NCBI GenBank assembly: GCA_002083365.1
Contig: LVWS01000033.1
Coordinates: forward strand, 372,001 to 436,000
Source of the DNA: Nitrospira sp. SG-bin1
GTDB lineage: Bacteria; Nitrospirota; Nitrospiria; Nitrospirales; Nitrospiraceae
Length of the DNA: 64,000 nt
Direction: 5' to 3'
In this document: piece by piece, positions 44,668-54,371 of the stretch
Numbering within the stretch: the first letter of the stretch is position 1
Layout of the letters: each line of letters begins with the position of its first letter
Translations under genes and position numbers: made by a program
Notes under the pieces: generated by a model
Seen by the model: only the letters and a program-made list of their open reading frames with translations
Database searches by the model: none
What the model was told of the DNA's origin: nothing

Positions 44668-46248
44668 GTGACTCCCATTTCTACCGCAAATGTCATGTAC
44701 ATTATTCTGTCGGTGATTTTCGGCGCCGTGGTTGGCGCGGGTGTTTTTGAGCTTGTGCGACGACGGATGACGGGCGCCAAACAGGCTGAGGCGAACGATC
44801 TGGCCAAGCAGGTTGTGCAGAACGCACAGCGGGAAGCGGAGAATATTCTTAAAGAGGCCAGGCTCGAGGCCAAGGATTTGGTGTTCAAAGCAAAGTCAGA
44901 ATTCGAGCAAGAACAGAAAACAAAACTTGGCGAGCTCTCGGCGATGGAGAAGCGTTTGATCCAACGGGAAGGCGGGCTTGACGGAAAGCTCGCCGCCCTG
45001 GAAAAGCGGGAGAACGAGTCACGCAAGCGCGAGGCGGATTTCGCAAAACGAGAAGAGGGCTTGGTCGCCAAAGAGTCCGCCTGCGCCAAGGCCGAGCGCG
45101 ACCATCGCGAAGCGTTGGAGCGGGTCGCCGGGATGACGGCTGATGAAGCCAAGAAACAATTGATCCTTGAAATGGAATCGCAGGCCAGGCTCGATGCCGT
45201 CGGCATTGCCAAACGAACGATCGAAGAGGCCCGTGAGACCGCCGAACGGGAAGCGCGAGAAATCATTACCACCTCGATTCAACGGGTCGTTCGCGACTAT
45301 GTTTCGGAGTCCACGATCTCCGTGGTCCCCATTCCAAACGATGCCATGAAGGGTCGGATCATCGGTCGGGAAGGCCGGAATATCCGGGCGCTTGAAGCGG
45401 CGACGGGCATCGATCTGATCATCGATGAAACGCCTGAAGCCGTGATTATCTCCGGATTTGACCCGCTGCGGCGCGAGATCGCCAAGGTTTCGCTGGAACG
45501 GCTGATGCATGATGGGCGTATCCATCCCACGCGCATCGAAGAGATCGTCGAAAAAGTAAAAGTCGACATCGATAAGCTGATGTACGAAGAGGCGGAGAAG
45601 ATTATTTTCGAGTTGGGGCTCTCGGATTTTCATCCTGAGTTGATCAAGGTACTCGGTCGTCTCAAGTATCGGACGAGCTACGGACAAAACAATCTCTACC
45701 ATGCCCGCGAAGCATCGTATATTTGCGGCATCATGGCATCGGAGCTGGGTCTTGATGTCCGGCTGGCTCGGCGCGGCGCGTTGCTCCATGATATCGGTAA
45801 AGCGGTCAGCCATGAAGAAGAGGGACCGCATGCGATGTTGGGAGCCGAGATCGCCAAGAAATACGGTGAATCTCCGAAGATCGTCAACGCGATCGCCGCG
45901 CATCATGAGCAGGTGGAGCCGATTTGCCCGGAAAGCGTATTGGTGGCAGCGGCCGAAGCGTTGTCGGCGGCGCGCCCCGGTGCGCGACGGGAAGCTCTAG
46001 AGTCCTACGTGAAGCGGTTGGAAAAATTGGAATCACTGGCGACCGGGCATAAGGCCGTCCAAAAAGCGTACGCGATCCAGGCCGGGCGGGAAATTCGGGT
46101 CATCGTGAGGCAAGAGGACATCTCGGATGCGGAGTCGTTCCAGCTTTCGCGCGAGCTGGCGAAGAAGATCGAACAGGAGTTGACCTATCCGGGTCAGATC
46201 AAGGTGACCGTCATTCGGGAAAGCCGATACGTGGAATACGCCAAATGA
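44668..46248 (+). CDS. rny: Ribonuclease Y
   Basis: 526 aa endoribonuclease that initiates mRNA decay at the membrane. N-terminal membrane helix (IILSVIFGAVVGAGVFELV), long coiled coil (~30-200), KH domain (GRIIGREGRNIRALEAATGIDLIIDETPEAV), and HD domain (LLHDIGKAVSHEEEGPHAMLGAE). The start is unusual: a GTG lies directly against the AAAGGGG site, so a downstream start (ATG 44695, or a rare ATT at 44677) is possible. The end overlaps ymdB by 4 bp. Confidence 0.94.
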   Translation: MTPISTANVMYIILSVIFGAVVGAGVFELVRRRMTGAKQAEANDLAKQVVQNAQREAENILKEARLEAKDLVFKAKSEFEQEQKTKLGELSAMEKRLIQREGGLDGKLAALEKRENESRKREADFAKREEGLVAKESACAKAERDHREALERVAGMTADEAKKQLILEMESQARLDAVGIAKRTIEEARETAEREAREIITTSIQRVVRDYVSESTISVVPIPNDAMKGRIIGREGRNIRALEAATGIDLIIDETPEAVIISGFDPLRREIAKVSLERLMHDGRIHPTRIEEIVEKVKVDIDKLMYEEAEKIIFELGLSDFHPELIKVLGRLKYRTSYGQNNLYHAREASYICGIMASELGLDVRLARRGALLHDIGKAVSHEEEGPHAMLGAEIAKKYGESPKIVNAIAAHHEQVEPICPESVLVAAAEALSAARPGARREALESYVKRLEKLESLATGHKAVQKAYAIQAGREIRVIVRQEDISDAESFQLSRELAKKIEQELTYPGQIKVTVIRESRYVEYAK

Positions 46249-47024
46249 AGGTCCTCTGTATCGGGGACATCATGGGGGAGCCGGGCCGCCGGGCTGTCGC
46301 TCGGGCCGTTCCTCGGCTGACCGCACAACACCGTATCGATGCGGTCATCGCCAATGGTGAAAACCTGGCGGGAGGTTTTGGGATCACTCGGGAGCTGGCC
46401 GAAGAGCTCTTCGAGACGGGCATCTCGGTGATCACCACCGGAAATCATGCATGGGACAAGAAAGAGGCCGTCGATTATTTTTCACGCGAGCCCCGTTTAT
46501 TGCGGCCGGCGAATTATCCGGCAGGAGTTCCCGGGAATGGAAGTGTGGTCATCGAGACGGCGGGTGGCGAGCGGCTGGCCGTCTTGCAGCTGATGGGGCG
46601 GGTATATATGCCGACGATCGATTGCCCGTTTCAAACGGCCAAACGCGAATTGTCGCGGTTGAAGCGGGAGACGTCCGCGATCGTCGTCGACATGCATGCG
46701 GAAGCCACGTCTGAAAAAATGGCGATGGGGCATTTTTTAGACGGGGAGGTGGTCGCCGTCGTCGGGACGCATACGCATGTGCAGACGGCCGATGAACAAA
46801 TCCTTCCGAAAGGCACCGCGTACATCACCGATATCGGCATGACCGGTCCGCTCCATTCGGTGATCGGAGTCAAGAAAGAATTGGCGATCGAAAAATTTTT
46901 GACCGCGATGCCGCGACGGTTCGAAGTCGCATCAGGGCCGTCCGTGTTTTGTGCGGTTCTGCTTGAACTCGATCCCCGCTTGGGTAAGGCCGTCGCGTTT
47001 GAACGGATTCGTGTCATCGATTAG
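46245..47024 (+). CDS. ymdB: YmdB-type metallophosphoesterase
   Basis: 259 aa of the TIGR00282 family (2',3'-cyclic nucleotide 2'-phosphodiesterase activity reported in Bacillus). Motifs: GDIMGEPGR, ANGENLAGGFG, TTGNHAWDKKE, VDMHAEATSEK and VVGTHTHVQTADEQILP. It is coupled to rny by an ATGA overlap, the usual arrangement, which suggests joint work in RNA turnover. Confidence 0.92.
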   Translation: MKVLCIGDIMGEPGRRAVARAVPRLTAQHRIDAVIANGENLAGGFGITRELAEELFETGISVITTGNHAWDKKEAVDYFSREPRLLRPANYPAGVPGNGSVVIETAGGERLAVLQLMGRVYMPTIDCPFQTAKRELSRLKRETSAIVVDMHAEATSEKMAMGHFLDGEVVAVVGTHTHVQTADEQILPKGTAYITDIGMTGPLHSVIGVKKELAIEKFLTAMPRRFEVASGPSVFCAVLLELDPRLGKAVAFERIRVID

Positions 47025-47042
47025 TTCGTGGAGACGCCGTGA

Positions 47043-47074
47043 GAGGTTACGCTACGCTGTAGCGCGGCAACCTC
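47043..47074. terminator. Two-part hairpin between ymdB and xseA
   Basis: Outer GAGGTT/AACCTC and inner CGCTAC/GTAGCG stems, 18 bases after the ymdB stop. No T tract follows. Confidence 0.4.
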
Positions 47075-47157
47075 GCAGCCATCGATGAGCGTCGAGCTCG
47101 TTTAAAAGGAGAGGACTCACGAATACGTATCCTCGCCCGTCCCTGTCTCCTCCCGAG

Positions 47158-48501
47158 TTGACCTCGAGACCCATTCTCACCGTCTCGGAACTCACTGCCA
47201 AGGTTCGGGCTTCCCTCGAAACTGACTTTGCGGAGGTGTGGCTTGAAGGGGAAATCTCAAACCTGCGGGCCCCAGGCTCCGGACATCTCTACTGCACCCT
47301 CAAGGATCGGACGAGTCAGATTCGCGCAGTGATTTTCCGTTCGACGGCCGTTCGTCTGCGGTTCGGGCTGGAGGAGGGGCTGCACGTCGTCGTTCGAGGA
47401 CGACTCTCCGTGTATGAGCCGCGTGGAGAGTACCAGGTCCTTCTCGATCATCTCGAACCCAAAGGGCGGGGCGCCCTCCAACTGGCCATTGAGCAACTGA
47501 AGCATCGGCTGGAGTCCGAAGGGCTCTTCGATCGAAAGCGCAAACGGCCGCTACCGGTGTTCCCTCGGACGGTCGGAATCGTGACTTCGCCGACCGGAGC
47601 GGCGGTTCGAGATCTGATCACGGTGTTGCACCGCCGCTGTCCTCTCTTGCACATCATCATCGCGCCGGTACCGGTGCAGGGGCCTGAGGCGGCAGAGCGG
47701 ATCGGCGCGGCCATTCAGGCATTGAACCGGCTGAACGTTGTCGATGTCATCATCGTCGGCCGGGGCGGTGGCTCGTTGGAAGACCTATGGAGCTTCAACG
47801 ACGAAACGGTCGTACGAGCCGTCGCCTCATCTCGGATCCCCATTGTATCGGCTGTCGGGCATGAGACGGATGTGACGCTAGCGGACTTTGCCGCGGACGT
47901 ACGGGCCCCCACCCCGTCCGCCGCCGCTGAAATGGTGGCTCCGGTGTTGACCGAGATCGTCGAACGGTTGGGCATGTTGACCGCCCGCTGTTCACAAGCC
48001 ATCAGCTCGCAATGTCTGAGGCAGCATCAGAGACTTGACCTCCTGCTCGCTCATCTAGACAATATCCGGTTCAGGGTTCTCACGGAAGCTCAGCGAGTGG
48101 ACGGCGCCGTGGCCGACATGCGAGAAGCGATGCGTGCACAGCTGAAACAAGCGATGGGGAATTCGCAAGCCTGGACACAGGCGCTGATGTCGAAGAGCCC
48201 GGCCCACCAAGTGCGTCGAGATCTGGTGATTGTTCCGCAGCTGCGATCGCGGTTGATTGCCGCGGTGAGCCATGGTCTCACGTGTCGGACCGAGCACACC
48301 CATGCCTATCTCGGAAGATTGAACGGACTGAGCCCGCTCGCGATTCTGGGGCGGGGATATGGGATCCTGGAGACGACGCCTGGGCGACAGGTCATCCGCG
48401 AGGCCGCTCAAGTTTCCGTCGGAGCAAAAATTGTGGCGCGTCTGGCAAGGGGACGCATTCGATGTGCCGTGGAGGAAGTCATGTCGGATTCGTCGGTTTA
48501 A
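47158..48501 (+). CDS. xseA: Exodeoxyribonuclease VII large subunit
   Basis: About 447 aa. N-terminal OB domain (FAEVWLEGEISNLRAPGSGHLYCTLKD), catalytic region (GIVTSPTGAAVRDLITVLHRR, VIIVGRGGGSLEDLWSFNDE, AVGHETDVTLADFAADVRAPTPSAAAEMVAP) and a helical C-terminus. Degrades single-stranded DNA with XseB. The only strong ribosome site (AGGAGAGG, 47108-47115) lies ~40 bases before the TTG used here, so the real start may be upstream at a non-standard codon. Confidence 0.93.
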   Translation: MTSRPILTVSELTAKVRASLETDFAEVWLEGEISNLRAPGSGHLYCTLKDRTSQIRAVIFRSTAVRLRFGLEEGLHVVVRGRLSVYEPRGEYQVLLDHLEPKGRGALQLAIEQLKHRLESEGLFDRKRKRPLPVFPRTVGIVTSPTGAAVRDLITVLHRRCPLLHIIIAPVPVQGPEAAERIGAAIQALNRLNVVDVIIVGRGGGSLEDLWSFNDETVVRAVASSRIPIVSAVGHETDVTLADFAADVRAPTPSAAAEMVAPVLTEIVERLGMLTARCSQAISSQCLRQHQRLDLLLAHLDNIRFRVLTEAQRVDGAVADMREAMRAQLKQAMGNSQAWTQALMSKSPAHQVRRDLVIVPQLRSRLIAAVSHGLTCRTEHTHAYLGRLNGLSPLAILGRGYGILETTPGRQVIREAAQVSVGAKIVARLARGRIRCAVEEVMSDSSV

Positions 48502-48563
48502 AAGCAGACCGAGACTCCGTTATAATTAATGATGTACGGCTTGTTGTATGAAAAGGAGACGTA

Positions 48564-48818
48564 GTGGCTGGTGTGAAGTTTGAGCAAGCGATGGCCCGAT
48601 TGGAAGCCATCGTGGGAGAATTAGAAAAAGGTGATCTGCCGCTTGATGAATCCTTGAAGATTTTCGAGGAGGGTATTCGCCTGTCAAAGAACTGTCTGAA
48701 AGTATTGGAAGAGGCTGAACGGAAAGTCGAGGTGCTGGTCCAGGATACGAATGGAAAAAAGCAATTACGTGCCTTCAGTTCCAATGACATTGATGTAGCG
48801 GGCTCCACCGAGGACTGA
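48564..48818 (+). CDS. xseB: Exodeoxyribonuclease VII small subunit
   Basis: 84 aa helical protein with the XseB pattern: FEQAMARLEAIVGELEKGDLPLDESLKIFEEGIRLSKNC. GTG start behind AAAAGGAGA. It has a TATAAT box upstream (around 48521) in addition to readthrough from xseA. Confidence 0.93.
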   Translation: MAGVKFEQAMARLEAIVGELEKGDLPLDESLKIFEEGIRLSKNCLKVLEEAERKVEVLVQDTNGKKQLRAFSSNDIDVAGSTED

Positions 48819-48873
48819 GAGTCAATCAGTCTTTTGATCATCGTTCTTGTCTCATCTTCCCATTTTCGTTCTC

Positions 48874-49644
48874 ATGGGTACAAACACACAACGCGGTAGG
48901 GATCGTTGCGACCATGTGATGACGAGTCGCGGACTGGTACAGAGTCGAGACATCGCCGTTCGGATGATTCTCGCCGGCAAGGTAAAAAGCAACGGACAGA
49001 TCGTCGACAAGCCGTCCAGGGTGATTCCCATCGATGCGAACATCGAGATTGTCGGAGAAAGTAAACCGTTCGTCAGCCGAGGCGGCGAAAAGCTGGAGGC
49101 GGCTCTGGACTTCGGTTCGATCGATCCACACGGGTTGATTTGTCTGGACGTCGGATGCTCCACCGGAGGGTTCACCGACTGCTTGCTCCAAAGGGGAGCG
49201 GCGAGGGTCTACGCGGTCGACGTGGGTTATGGTCAGTTCGACTGGCGGCTTCGACAGGACCCGCGCGTTGTGCTGATTGAGCGGACCAACATACGCTATA
49301 TGCCTCCTTCGGCTGTTCCGGAGCCGGTTGATCTGGTCGTCATCGATGTGTCGTTTATTTCATTGATGAAGGTGCTTCCCCCCGTCGCGCAATTTCTCCG
49401 GCCTGCGGCCCGCGTCATCGCCTTGATTAAACCCCAGTTTGAAGTGGGAAAGGGCCAAGTGGGTCGGGGGGGTATCGTGCGCGACGATGCGCAAAGGATG
49501 GAGGCAGTGCAGCGCATCGTGCGATTCGCCGCCGACATGGGGTTGCAGACGAGGAGGACGGTAGAGTCCCCGGTCAAAGGGAAAAAGGGGAATCAGGAAA
49601 TATTAGCAATCTTTGAGTACGGTACCCCGTTTCATGGTATGTAA
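48874..49644 (+). CDS. tlyA: TlyA-family S4/FtsJ RNA methyltransferase
   Basis: About 256 aa. N-terminal S4 RNA-binding domain (MTSRGLVQSRDIAVRMILAG) and a Rossmann methyltransferase (LDVGCSTGGFTDCLLQRGA, IDVSFISLMKVLP, LIKPQFEVGKGQVGRGGIVRD). Homologues 2'-O-methylate 16S and/or 23S rRNA; some are annotated as hemolysins. ATG 48874 is preferred over TTG 48847; neither has a clear ribosome site. Confidence 0.88.
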   Translation: MGTNTQRGRDRCDHVMTSRGLVQSRDIAVRMILAGKVKSNGQIVDKPSRVIPIDANIEIVGESKPFVSRGGEKLEAALDFGSIDPHGLICLDVGCSTGGFTDCLLQRGAARVYAVDVGYGQFDWRLRQDPRVVLIERTNIRYMPPSAVPEPVDLVVIDVSFISLMKVLPPVAQFLRPAARVIALIKPQFEVGKGQVGRGGIVRDDAQRMEAVQRIVRFAADMGLQTRRTVESPVKGKKGNQEILAIFEYGTPFHGM

Positions 49645-49683
49645 GGAGTATCGGAACGGCTGAGCGTTCATTCAGGAGGGCCA

Positions 49684-50607
49684 ATGAAAGTACTCGTGAC
49701 GGGCGGCGCAGGGTTTATCGGGTCTCATGTGGTGGACCGACTCGTTGAAGAGGGGCATCAAGTGGTCATCGTCGACAATCTGGCCACCGGAAAACGGAAA
49801 AACGTGAACCGCGCGGCGAGTCTCTACAAAACCGACATTACCAGTTGGCGTCTCGAACGGGTTTTTCGCAATGAACGGCCCAACATCGTCCTTCACCTTG
49901 CGGCTCACATCAATGTCCGTCGTTCGGTGGATGATCCGGTGTTCGATGCGCAGGTCAACATTTTGGGAACGATGAACGTGCTGCAGCAAGCGGTTCGGTA
50001 TGGGTGCCGAAAGGTCGTGTTCTCCTCGTCCGGGGGGGCGATCTATGGTGAACAGGAAGCGTTTCCGGCCGTTGAGTCTCATCCCACCAAACCACTGTCA
50101 CCCTATGGCATCAGTAAGCTGTGCGGCGAACATTACTTGTCCTACTTCCAACGGGTCAGCGGGATTCCAGTCGTCAGCCTCCGCTATGCCAACGTGTATG
50201 GGCCAAGACAGGATCCCGATGGAGAGGCAGGGGTCGTCGCCATCTTCATCCAAAAGATGTTGAACAGCGAGCAGCCCATCATCAACGGAAACGGCCGGCA
50301 AACCCGAGATTTCGTGTTCGTCGACGACGTGGCGGAAGCCAACCTCGCCGCCATGGCCCAGGACGCCCACGGCGTCTACAATGTAGGAACCGGCACCGAG
50401 ACATCCGTCAATGAGCTGTTCCGCATGCTGGCCGGCCTGACCGGTTCCAGTGCCAAGGAAGTTCATGGCCCGGCCAAGGCAGGCGAGCAGATTCGCAGTG
50501 TGGTGGACCCGTCAAGGATCAAGCAGGAACTGGGATGGGACGTCAAGGTGGGACTTGCCGAGGGGCTGAAGGAGACGGTGGAATTTTTCCAAGGAAAGAG
50601 CCGCTAG
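49684..50607 (+). CDS. NAD-dependent nucleotide-sugar epimerase
   Basis: 307 aa extended SDR. NAD motif TGGAGFIGSHVVDRL, catalytic Ser-Tyr-Lys (FSSSGGAIYGE, SPYGISKLCGE), and AEANLAAMAQDAHGVYNVGTGTETSVNELF. Probably a UDP-glucose 4-epimerase-type enzyme for surface polysaccharide precursors; substrate not assignable. AGGAGGGCC precedes the ATG. Confidence 0.88.
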   Translation: MKVLVTGGAGFIGSHVVDRLVEEGHQVVIVDNLATGKRKNVNRAASLYKTDITSWRLERVFRNERPNIVLHLAAHINVRRSVDDPVFDAQVNILGTMNVLQQAVRYGCRKVVFSSSGGAIYGEQEAFPAVESHPTKPLSPYGISKLCGEHYLSYFQRVSGIPVVSLRYANVYGPRQDPDGEAGVVAIFIQKMLNSEQPIINGNGRQTRDFVFVDDVAEANLAAMAQDAHGVYNVGTGTETSVNELFRMLAGLTGSSAKEVHGPAKAGEQIRSVVDPSRIKQELGWDVKVGLAEGLKETVEFFQGKSR

Positions 50608-50710
50608 TCTGCCGACCTCAATCATCGCAGTCGGTCACACAAGTACCAGCCTAGCCAACTTCAGACGAAGCGACTGACTCGTAGCCGCCGGTCTCTCCAT
50701 GCGTCACGGA

Positions 50711-51031
50711 TCAATATCGAGGAACGCTCCCATCGACTTGGACCGACCAGGCATCGATTCCCCCGATCAAATTCTTCACATTCGAGAATCCCTGTTGGAG
50801 CAGAAATCCCGTGGCATCTCCGCTTCTCATCCCATGATGACAATAGGCGATAATCTCCGTGTTTCGGTCCAATTTTGAAAGGGATTGGGGCAAGGTGCCT
50901 AGAGGGATCAACACGGAGTTATCAAGCTTGGCAAGCTGGTTCTCCCACGGCTCGCGCACATCCAAGAGCACCAGCTTATCCCCTTTATCGATTCGAGCCT
51001 TCAGCTCTTTCGGTGTAATCGTGAAGCTCAT
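50711..51031 (-). CDS. Rhodanese-domain protein
   Basis: 106-aa single rhodanese domain: LVLLDVREPWENQLAKL, IAYCHHGMRSGDATGFLLQQGF with the active-site Cys in CHHGMRS, NLIGGIDAW. Cytoplasmic persulfide carrier or sulfurtransferase; acceptor unknown. Confidence 0.9.
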   Translation of the reverse strand: MSFTITPKELKARIDKGDKLVLLDVREPWENQLAKLDNSVLIPLGTLPQSLSKLDRNTEIIAYCHHGMRSGDATGFLLQQGFSNVKNLIGGIDAWSVQVDGSVPRY

Positions 51032-51137
51032 ATGACCTCCTCCTCGTGACTGGGGTTAAATCATAAGCGACCGAGGAAAAGGCTGTCAATTGCGCTTCAC
51101 CGCCGGGTTGACCCGACCTCTCCACTCTCTCCGGTTC

Positions 51138-51827
51138 TCATGCCTTGTCGAACTGCCAGCGTCCGCGTCGGTCCTGAAGCGTGATTGCAACTGCAAGGTG
51201 GTGGATGAAGTCTCGCCGGGGAATTTCTACCGCGCCGAACCGCATGACATGCGGAGAGGATTGCTGGCAATCGATAAGTCGAAAATTCCAGGCTTGGAGT
51301 TGTGTGACCAGCCTGACGAGCGCCACTTTGGATGCATCGTCGACTCGTGTAAACATTGACTCGGCAAAGAAGGCGCCTCCGATCGCCACGCCATACAATC
51401 CGCCGACCAGGCGACCGTCCTGCCAGGCCTCGGCGGAATGAGCATAGCCGAGTTCATGCAAGCGTGTGTAGGCCTCCAGCATGTCACCGGTGATCCAGGT
51501 GCCCCCTTCCGGATATTGCGAACGCGGTCCCGCGCACTGCTCCATGACGTGGCGAAAACAGGTATCGAGCGTGACGGCAAACATGTTCGAGCGAAGGGTT
51601 CTCTTGAGGCTGTGTGAGACATGAAGCTTGTCGGGGAACAACACGGCGCGAGGATCAGGCGACCACCACAAAATGGGTTGATCGTCGTTGTACCAAGGGA
51701 AGATGCCGTGCCGATAGGCTGTAAGTAGGCGCTCCGGGCGGAGATCTCCGCCAACGGCAAGCAAGCCTTCAGGAGTGGCCTGCTCAACTGGTGGAAAACG
51801 AAGATCTTGTCTGTGTAAACGAACCAT
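51138..51827 (-). CDS. aat: Leucyl/phenylalanyl-tRNA-protein transferase
   Basis: 229 aa. Family motifs FPPVEQATPEGLLAVGGDL, AYRHGIFPWYNDDQPILWWSPDPR, EGGTWITGDM, GLYGVAIGGAFFAESMF and LIDCQQSSPHVMRFGA. Adds Leu or Phe to N-terminal Lys/Arg of proteins and so marks them for ClpAP (N-end rule). clpS/clpA are not adjacent. Confidence 0.95.
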   Translation of the reverse strand: MVRLHRQDLRFPPVEQATPEGLLAVGGDLRPERLLTAYRHGIFPWYNDDQPILWWSPDPRAVLFPDKLHVSHSLKRTLRSNMFAVTLDTCFRHVMEQCAGPRSQYPEGGTWITGDMLEAYTRLHELGYAHSAEAWQDGRLVGGLYGVAIGGAFFAESMFTRVDDASKVALVRLVTQLQAWNFRLIDCQQSSPHVMRFGAVEIPRRDFIHHLAVAITLQDRRGRWQFDKA

Positions 51828-52262
51828 CGCGACTTACGATACGTGAAGCGGGGTAAAAAGACTATGCCGGGAGAAACATGAAAGAGGTGTAGTAGTTCAG
51901 CTCCAATTTGGCAGTCAGCGTCAGCTATCGACACGTTTCCGTAGCTTGCAACAGTCGGCTATAGGGTGGTCGAATCAATCCTAGGAGGGTGGACAAAAAC
52001 GTTTTTTTGCCCACGCCACTAGAACATGGGATCTTCCTCAAAGCGTAGGCACATATAGCGTGCCCACTCGCGATTGAGCACGGCACACGCACACAGCCAG
52101 TATGCCACATTAAACGCGATAAGATTAGCGGTGATGGGTTACGCTAACTCCGATAGGATAGTGCACACAGGCCTCGCGGTCCTGCTCCCCACGATCGAGC
52201 CGTCCATGGGGATATCTCAGGACCAGGATCCAGGACCGAGGTGTGAAGTCTGACGCCACACG
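51828..52262. other. Non-coding stretch, nothing recognised
   Basis: 435 bases between aat and the 702-aa gene. No gene, tRNA fold or clear repeat was found. Confidence 0.4.
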
Positions 52263-54371
52263 CTACCAGCGTAGACCATTCCTTTCCGAATAGCGTTCAA
52301 ACCAGCCTTCCGGTAAAGAAACGATATTCATCCATGAGAACTGGCCTTCGAAATGTTCGGTGAAGATCGGTCGATAATCGCCAACCATTGTCCATTGATC
52401 CACGCGCTCGTTCGCGCTCTGAAGGAACCAGACAGGGACGCGGGTCGCCGTGGACGTCAATCCACGACCTATGGTGTATGCTGCGCTGCGCTCCCAATGC
52501 TCTCGGGAAACATGCCGACAATCAACGACAAGATTGGCATAGGCGTAGTCGCGCAGCAGCGCTTCTTCCTCGACGAGCATCCATTCAAACGCGGCCAAGT
52601 GATCGCGAAGTGCTGGGACACGAGGGTCTCCGAAGTCCGGTAGGTTCTTCGCCAATTCCAGGAATCTCAGTCTATCCGCGAAATCCCAGTGGTCATCAAT
52701 TATAAGACGACCGTCGTCAATCGCTTGAGCCGTACTGGATGGGAGCGCGCGAAAGATATCTACGTAATCACGCCACCCACCAACATTGTTCGTGAGACAA
52801 GGGAGATCCGGGTGGCTGCCTTGCCATAATGTACGAATCACCTGAGCGACCACATTGGTCCGCCCTGCTGCCGCAACACTGATCAACCGGACGGCGCCAG
52901 CCGCGCTCATCAGAGCGGCTTCGGCAGCGCTCAGAAGGGGAAAATGAAGCAGGCGAACCGGTCGCGGCCAAGAGCCAGGCTCGTGGCGCGGTTCATTGAG
53001 CAGGCTACTTAGGTTTGTCGCGTCTGATTCCGATGCATCGATCAGACGCCTGTTGCGCATGAAGTCACATCGGTTGACGAGATAGTCAAGAAGTTCCGAT
53101 TCGCGCTGACACCACTCTGACTCACGATAAGGTGGCGACGGCATGCGCACGATTGTTGGAGTCGGTGCGAAAAGGCCCCAGATCATCCCGATGTTGGTCT
53201 CCCACTGCGGAGCATAAGTGGCATCAAGGGCTGCGAATGGCGAGTCCCAAAAAGGGGTACTAAACAACCGCGGTTTCACAGTGCTCGACCTGTGACTGAG
53301 TGCAATCATGCGACGTGGCCAGTTCGGCCTCAAGGCGCTATAGGCGAAACAAAGCAGGTCTGCCGGGCGCACGAGCCGCCACTCCACTTGAAGGGCCTCC
53401 TCTGCCCACGCCATGGCACGCAGCGTCAGAAGCAGGCGGCGAAGATAGCAAAGCGCCGCTGTCGAATCTCTTTGGCTGGCGGTTCCCGCCGTCTTGATGA
53501 GTGGGCTGACGATCGCGACGTTAGCAAGCAGCTGGGCTGCAATGATGATGGCGGTACGTGCGTCCTCAGGTGCCGCATCCTGAGTCAGCCAACCCCAGCG
53601 CTCCCGCCAGACTTCGCCCTGCCCGGAGTGAGTCGGTCCTGTAGAAGATGGCTGGTCCGGTTGAAACCTAGTGGTGTTGTACATGCCAACGAGAGAAGTC
53701 TGCAGAAATGGGTCGTCATCCCCACTTCCGGCGACTGCGGCAATGCGTAATTCAGCCATGCTGGTTAGCGTTTCCAGATCCTGAGGTGTTCTGAAGGGCG
53801 TCAGGACGATGCCCCGAAGATACGCTCCGATCGCAATATTCAGCCATGCAAGGATCTGGTTGATCATTATGATAAGTGACTTCAGTTCTGGCTGAACCAA
53901 CGGGGGAGTAGTGGCTTCGTACAGTCGCATGTAAGAGGCGACCGCCTTGTTACAGCGGACCAGCAACATCTCGTCTGGAAACGACGGCTGATCGGCGATG
54001 AGCGCGTCGAGCCGCGCTGATTGCGTAGGACGTACATCCCAACCTGCCGACGTGGCTTGACCTAGCGGACCAGGCGCGAAATCATCAAGGTTGTCTGGAG
54101 GTCGCCAAATCGCCCTCAGGATCCCATCCGTCACAGTCTGCGACTTGCATAGCCAGATGTCAGAGTCCAGTTCGGCATCCTTGTCAGGCAGCGCATTCTG
54201 ATGCTCGCGCATCGCCGTAGAGAGGGCGTGCCACCGGTGCTGCGGCGTGTCGGCACCCTCAGTTGAACGCTGGCCAAAGCCAGGAGATTGGTGTGACGGT
54301 CCAGTACTTTCTCCTTGCGTAAGAGCGCGTAGGAGCCACGCTAACGAGAGGGCGGACTCATTGAGAGGCAT
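52263..54371 (-). CDS. 702-aa protein of unknown function with a TIR-like segment
   Basis: No family is recognised over the whole length. Residues ~355-435 resemble a TIR domain: MIALSHRSSTVKPRLF at the first strand, then PTPTIVRMPSPPYRESEWCQRE, where SPxYxxSxWCxxE matches the segment that carries the catalytic Glu (here Glu424) of TIR NADases. Both sides (1-340 and 440-702) are largely helical, with Leu/Ala-rich stretches near 165-190, 275-290 and 475-500, and could be sensor or scaffold parts. The gene stands alone with ~430 and ~300 bp of non-coding DNA around it. The ATG follows GGAGTG. Confidence 0.6.
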   Translation of the reverse strand: MPLNESALSLAWLLRALTQGESTGPSHQSPGFGQRSTEGADTPQHRWHALSTAMREHQNALPDKDAELDSDIWLCKSQTVTDGILRAIWRPPDNLDDFAPGPLGQATSAGWDVRPTQSARLDALIADQPSFPDEMLLVRCNKAVASYMRLYEATTPPLVQPELKSLIIMINQILAWLNIAIGAYLRGIVLTPFRTPQDLETLTSMAELRIAAVAGSGDDDPFLQTSLVGMYNTTRFQPDQPSSTGPTHSGQGEVWRERWGWLTQDAAPEDARTAIIIAAQLLANVAIVSPLIKTAGTASQRDSTAALCYLRRLLLTLRAMAWAEEALQVEWRLVRPADLLCFAYSALRPNWPRRMIALSHRSSTVKPRLFSTPFWDSPFAALDATYAPQWETNIGMIWGLFAPTPTIVRMPSPPYRESEWCQRESELLDYLVNRCDFMRNRRLIDASESDATNLSSLLNEPRHEPGSWPRPVRLLHFPLLSAAEAALMSAAGAVRLISVAAAGRTNVVAQVIRTLWQGSHPDLPCLTNNVGGWRDYVDIFRALPSSTAQAIDDGRLIIDDHWDFADRLRFLELAKNLPDFGDPRVPALRDHLAAFEWMLVEEEALLRDYAYANLVVDCRHVSREHWERSAAYTIGRGLTSTATRVPVWFLQSANERVDQWTMVGDYRPIFTEHFEGQFSWMNIVSLPEGWFERYSERNGLRW

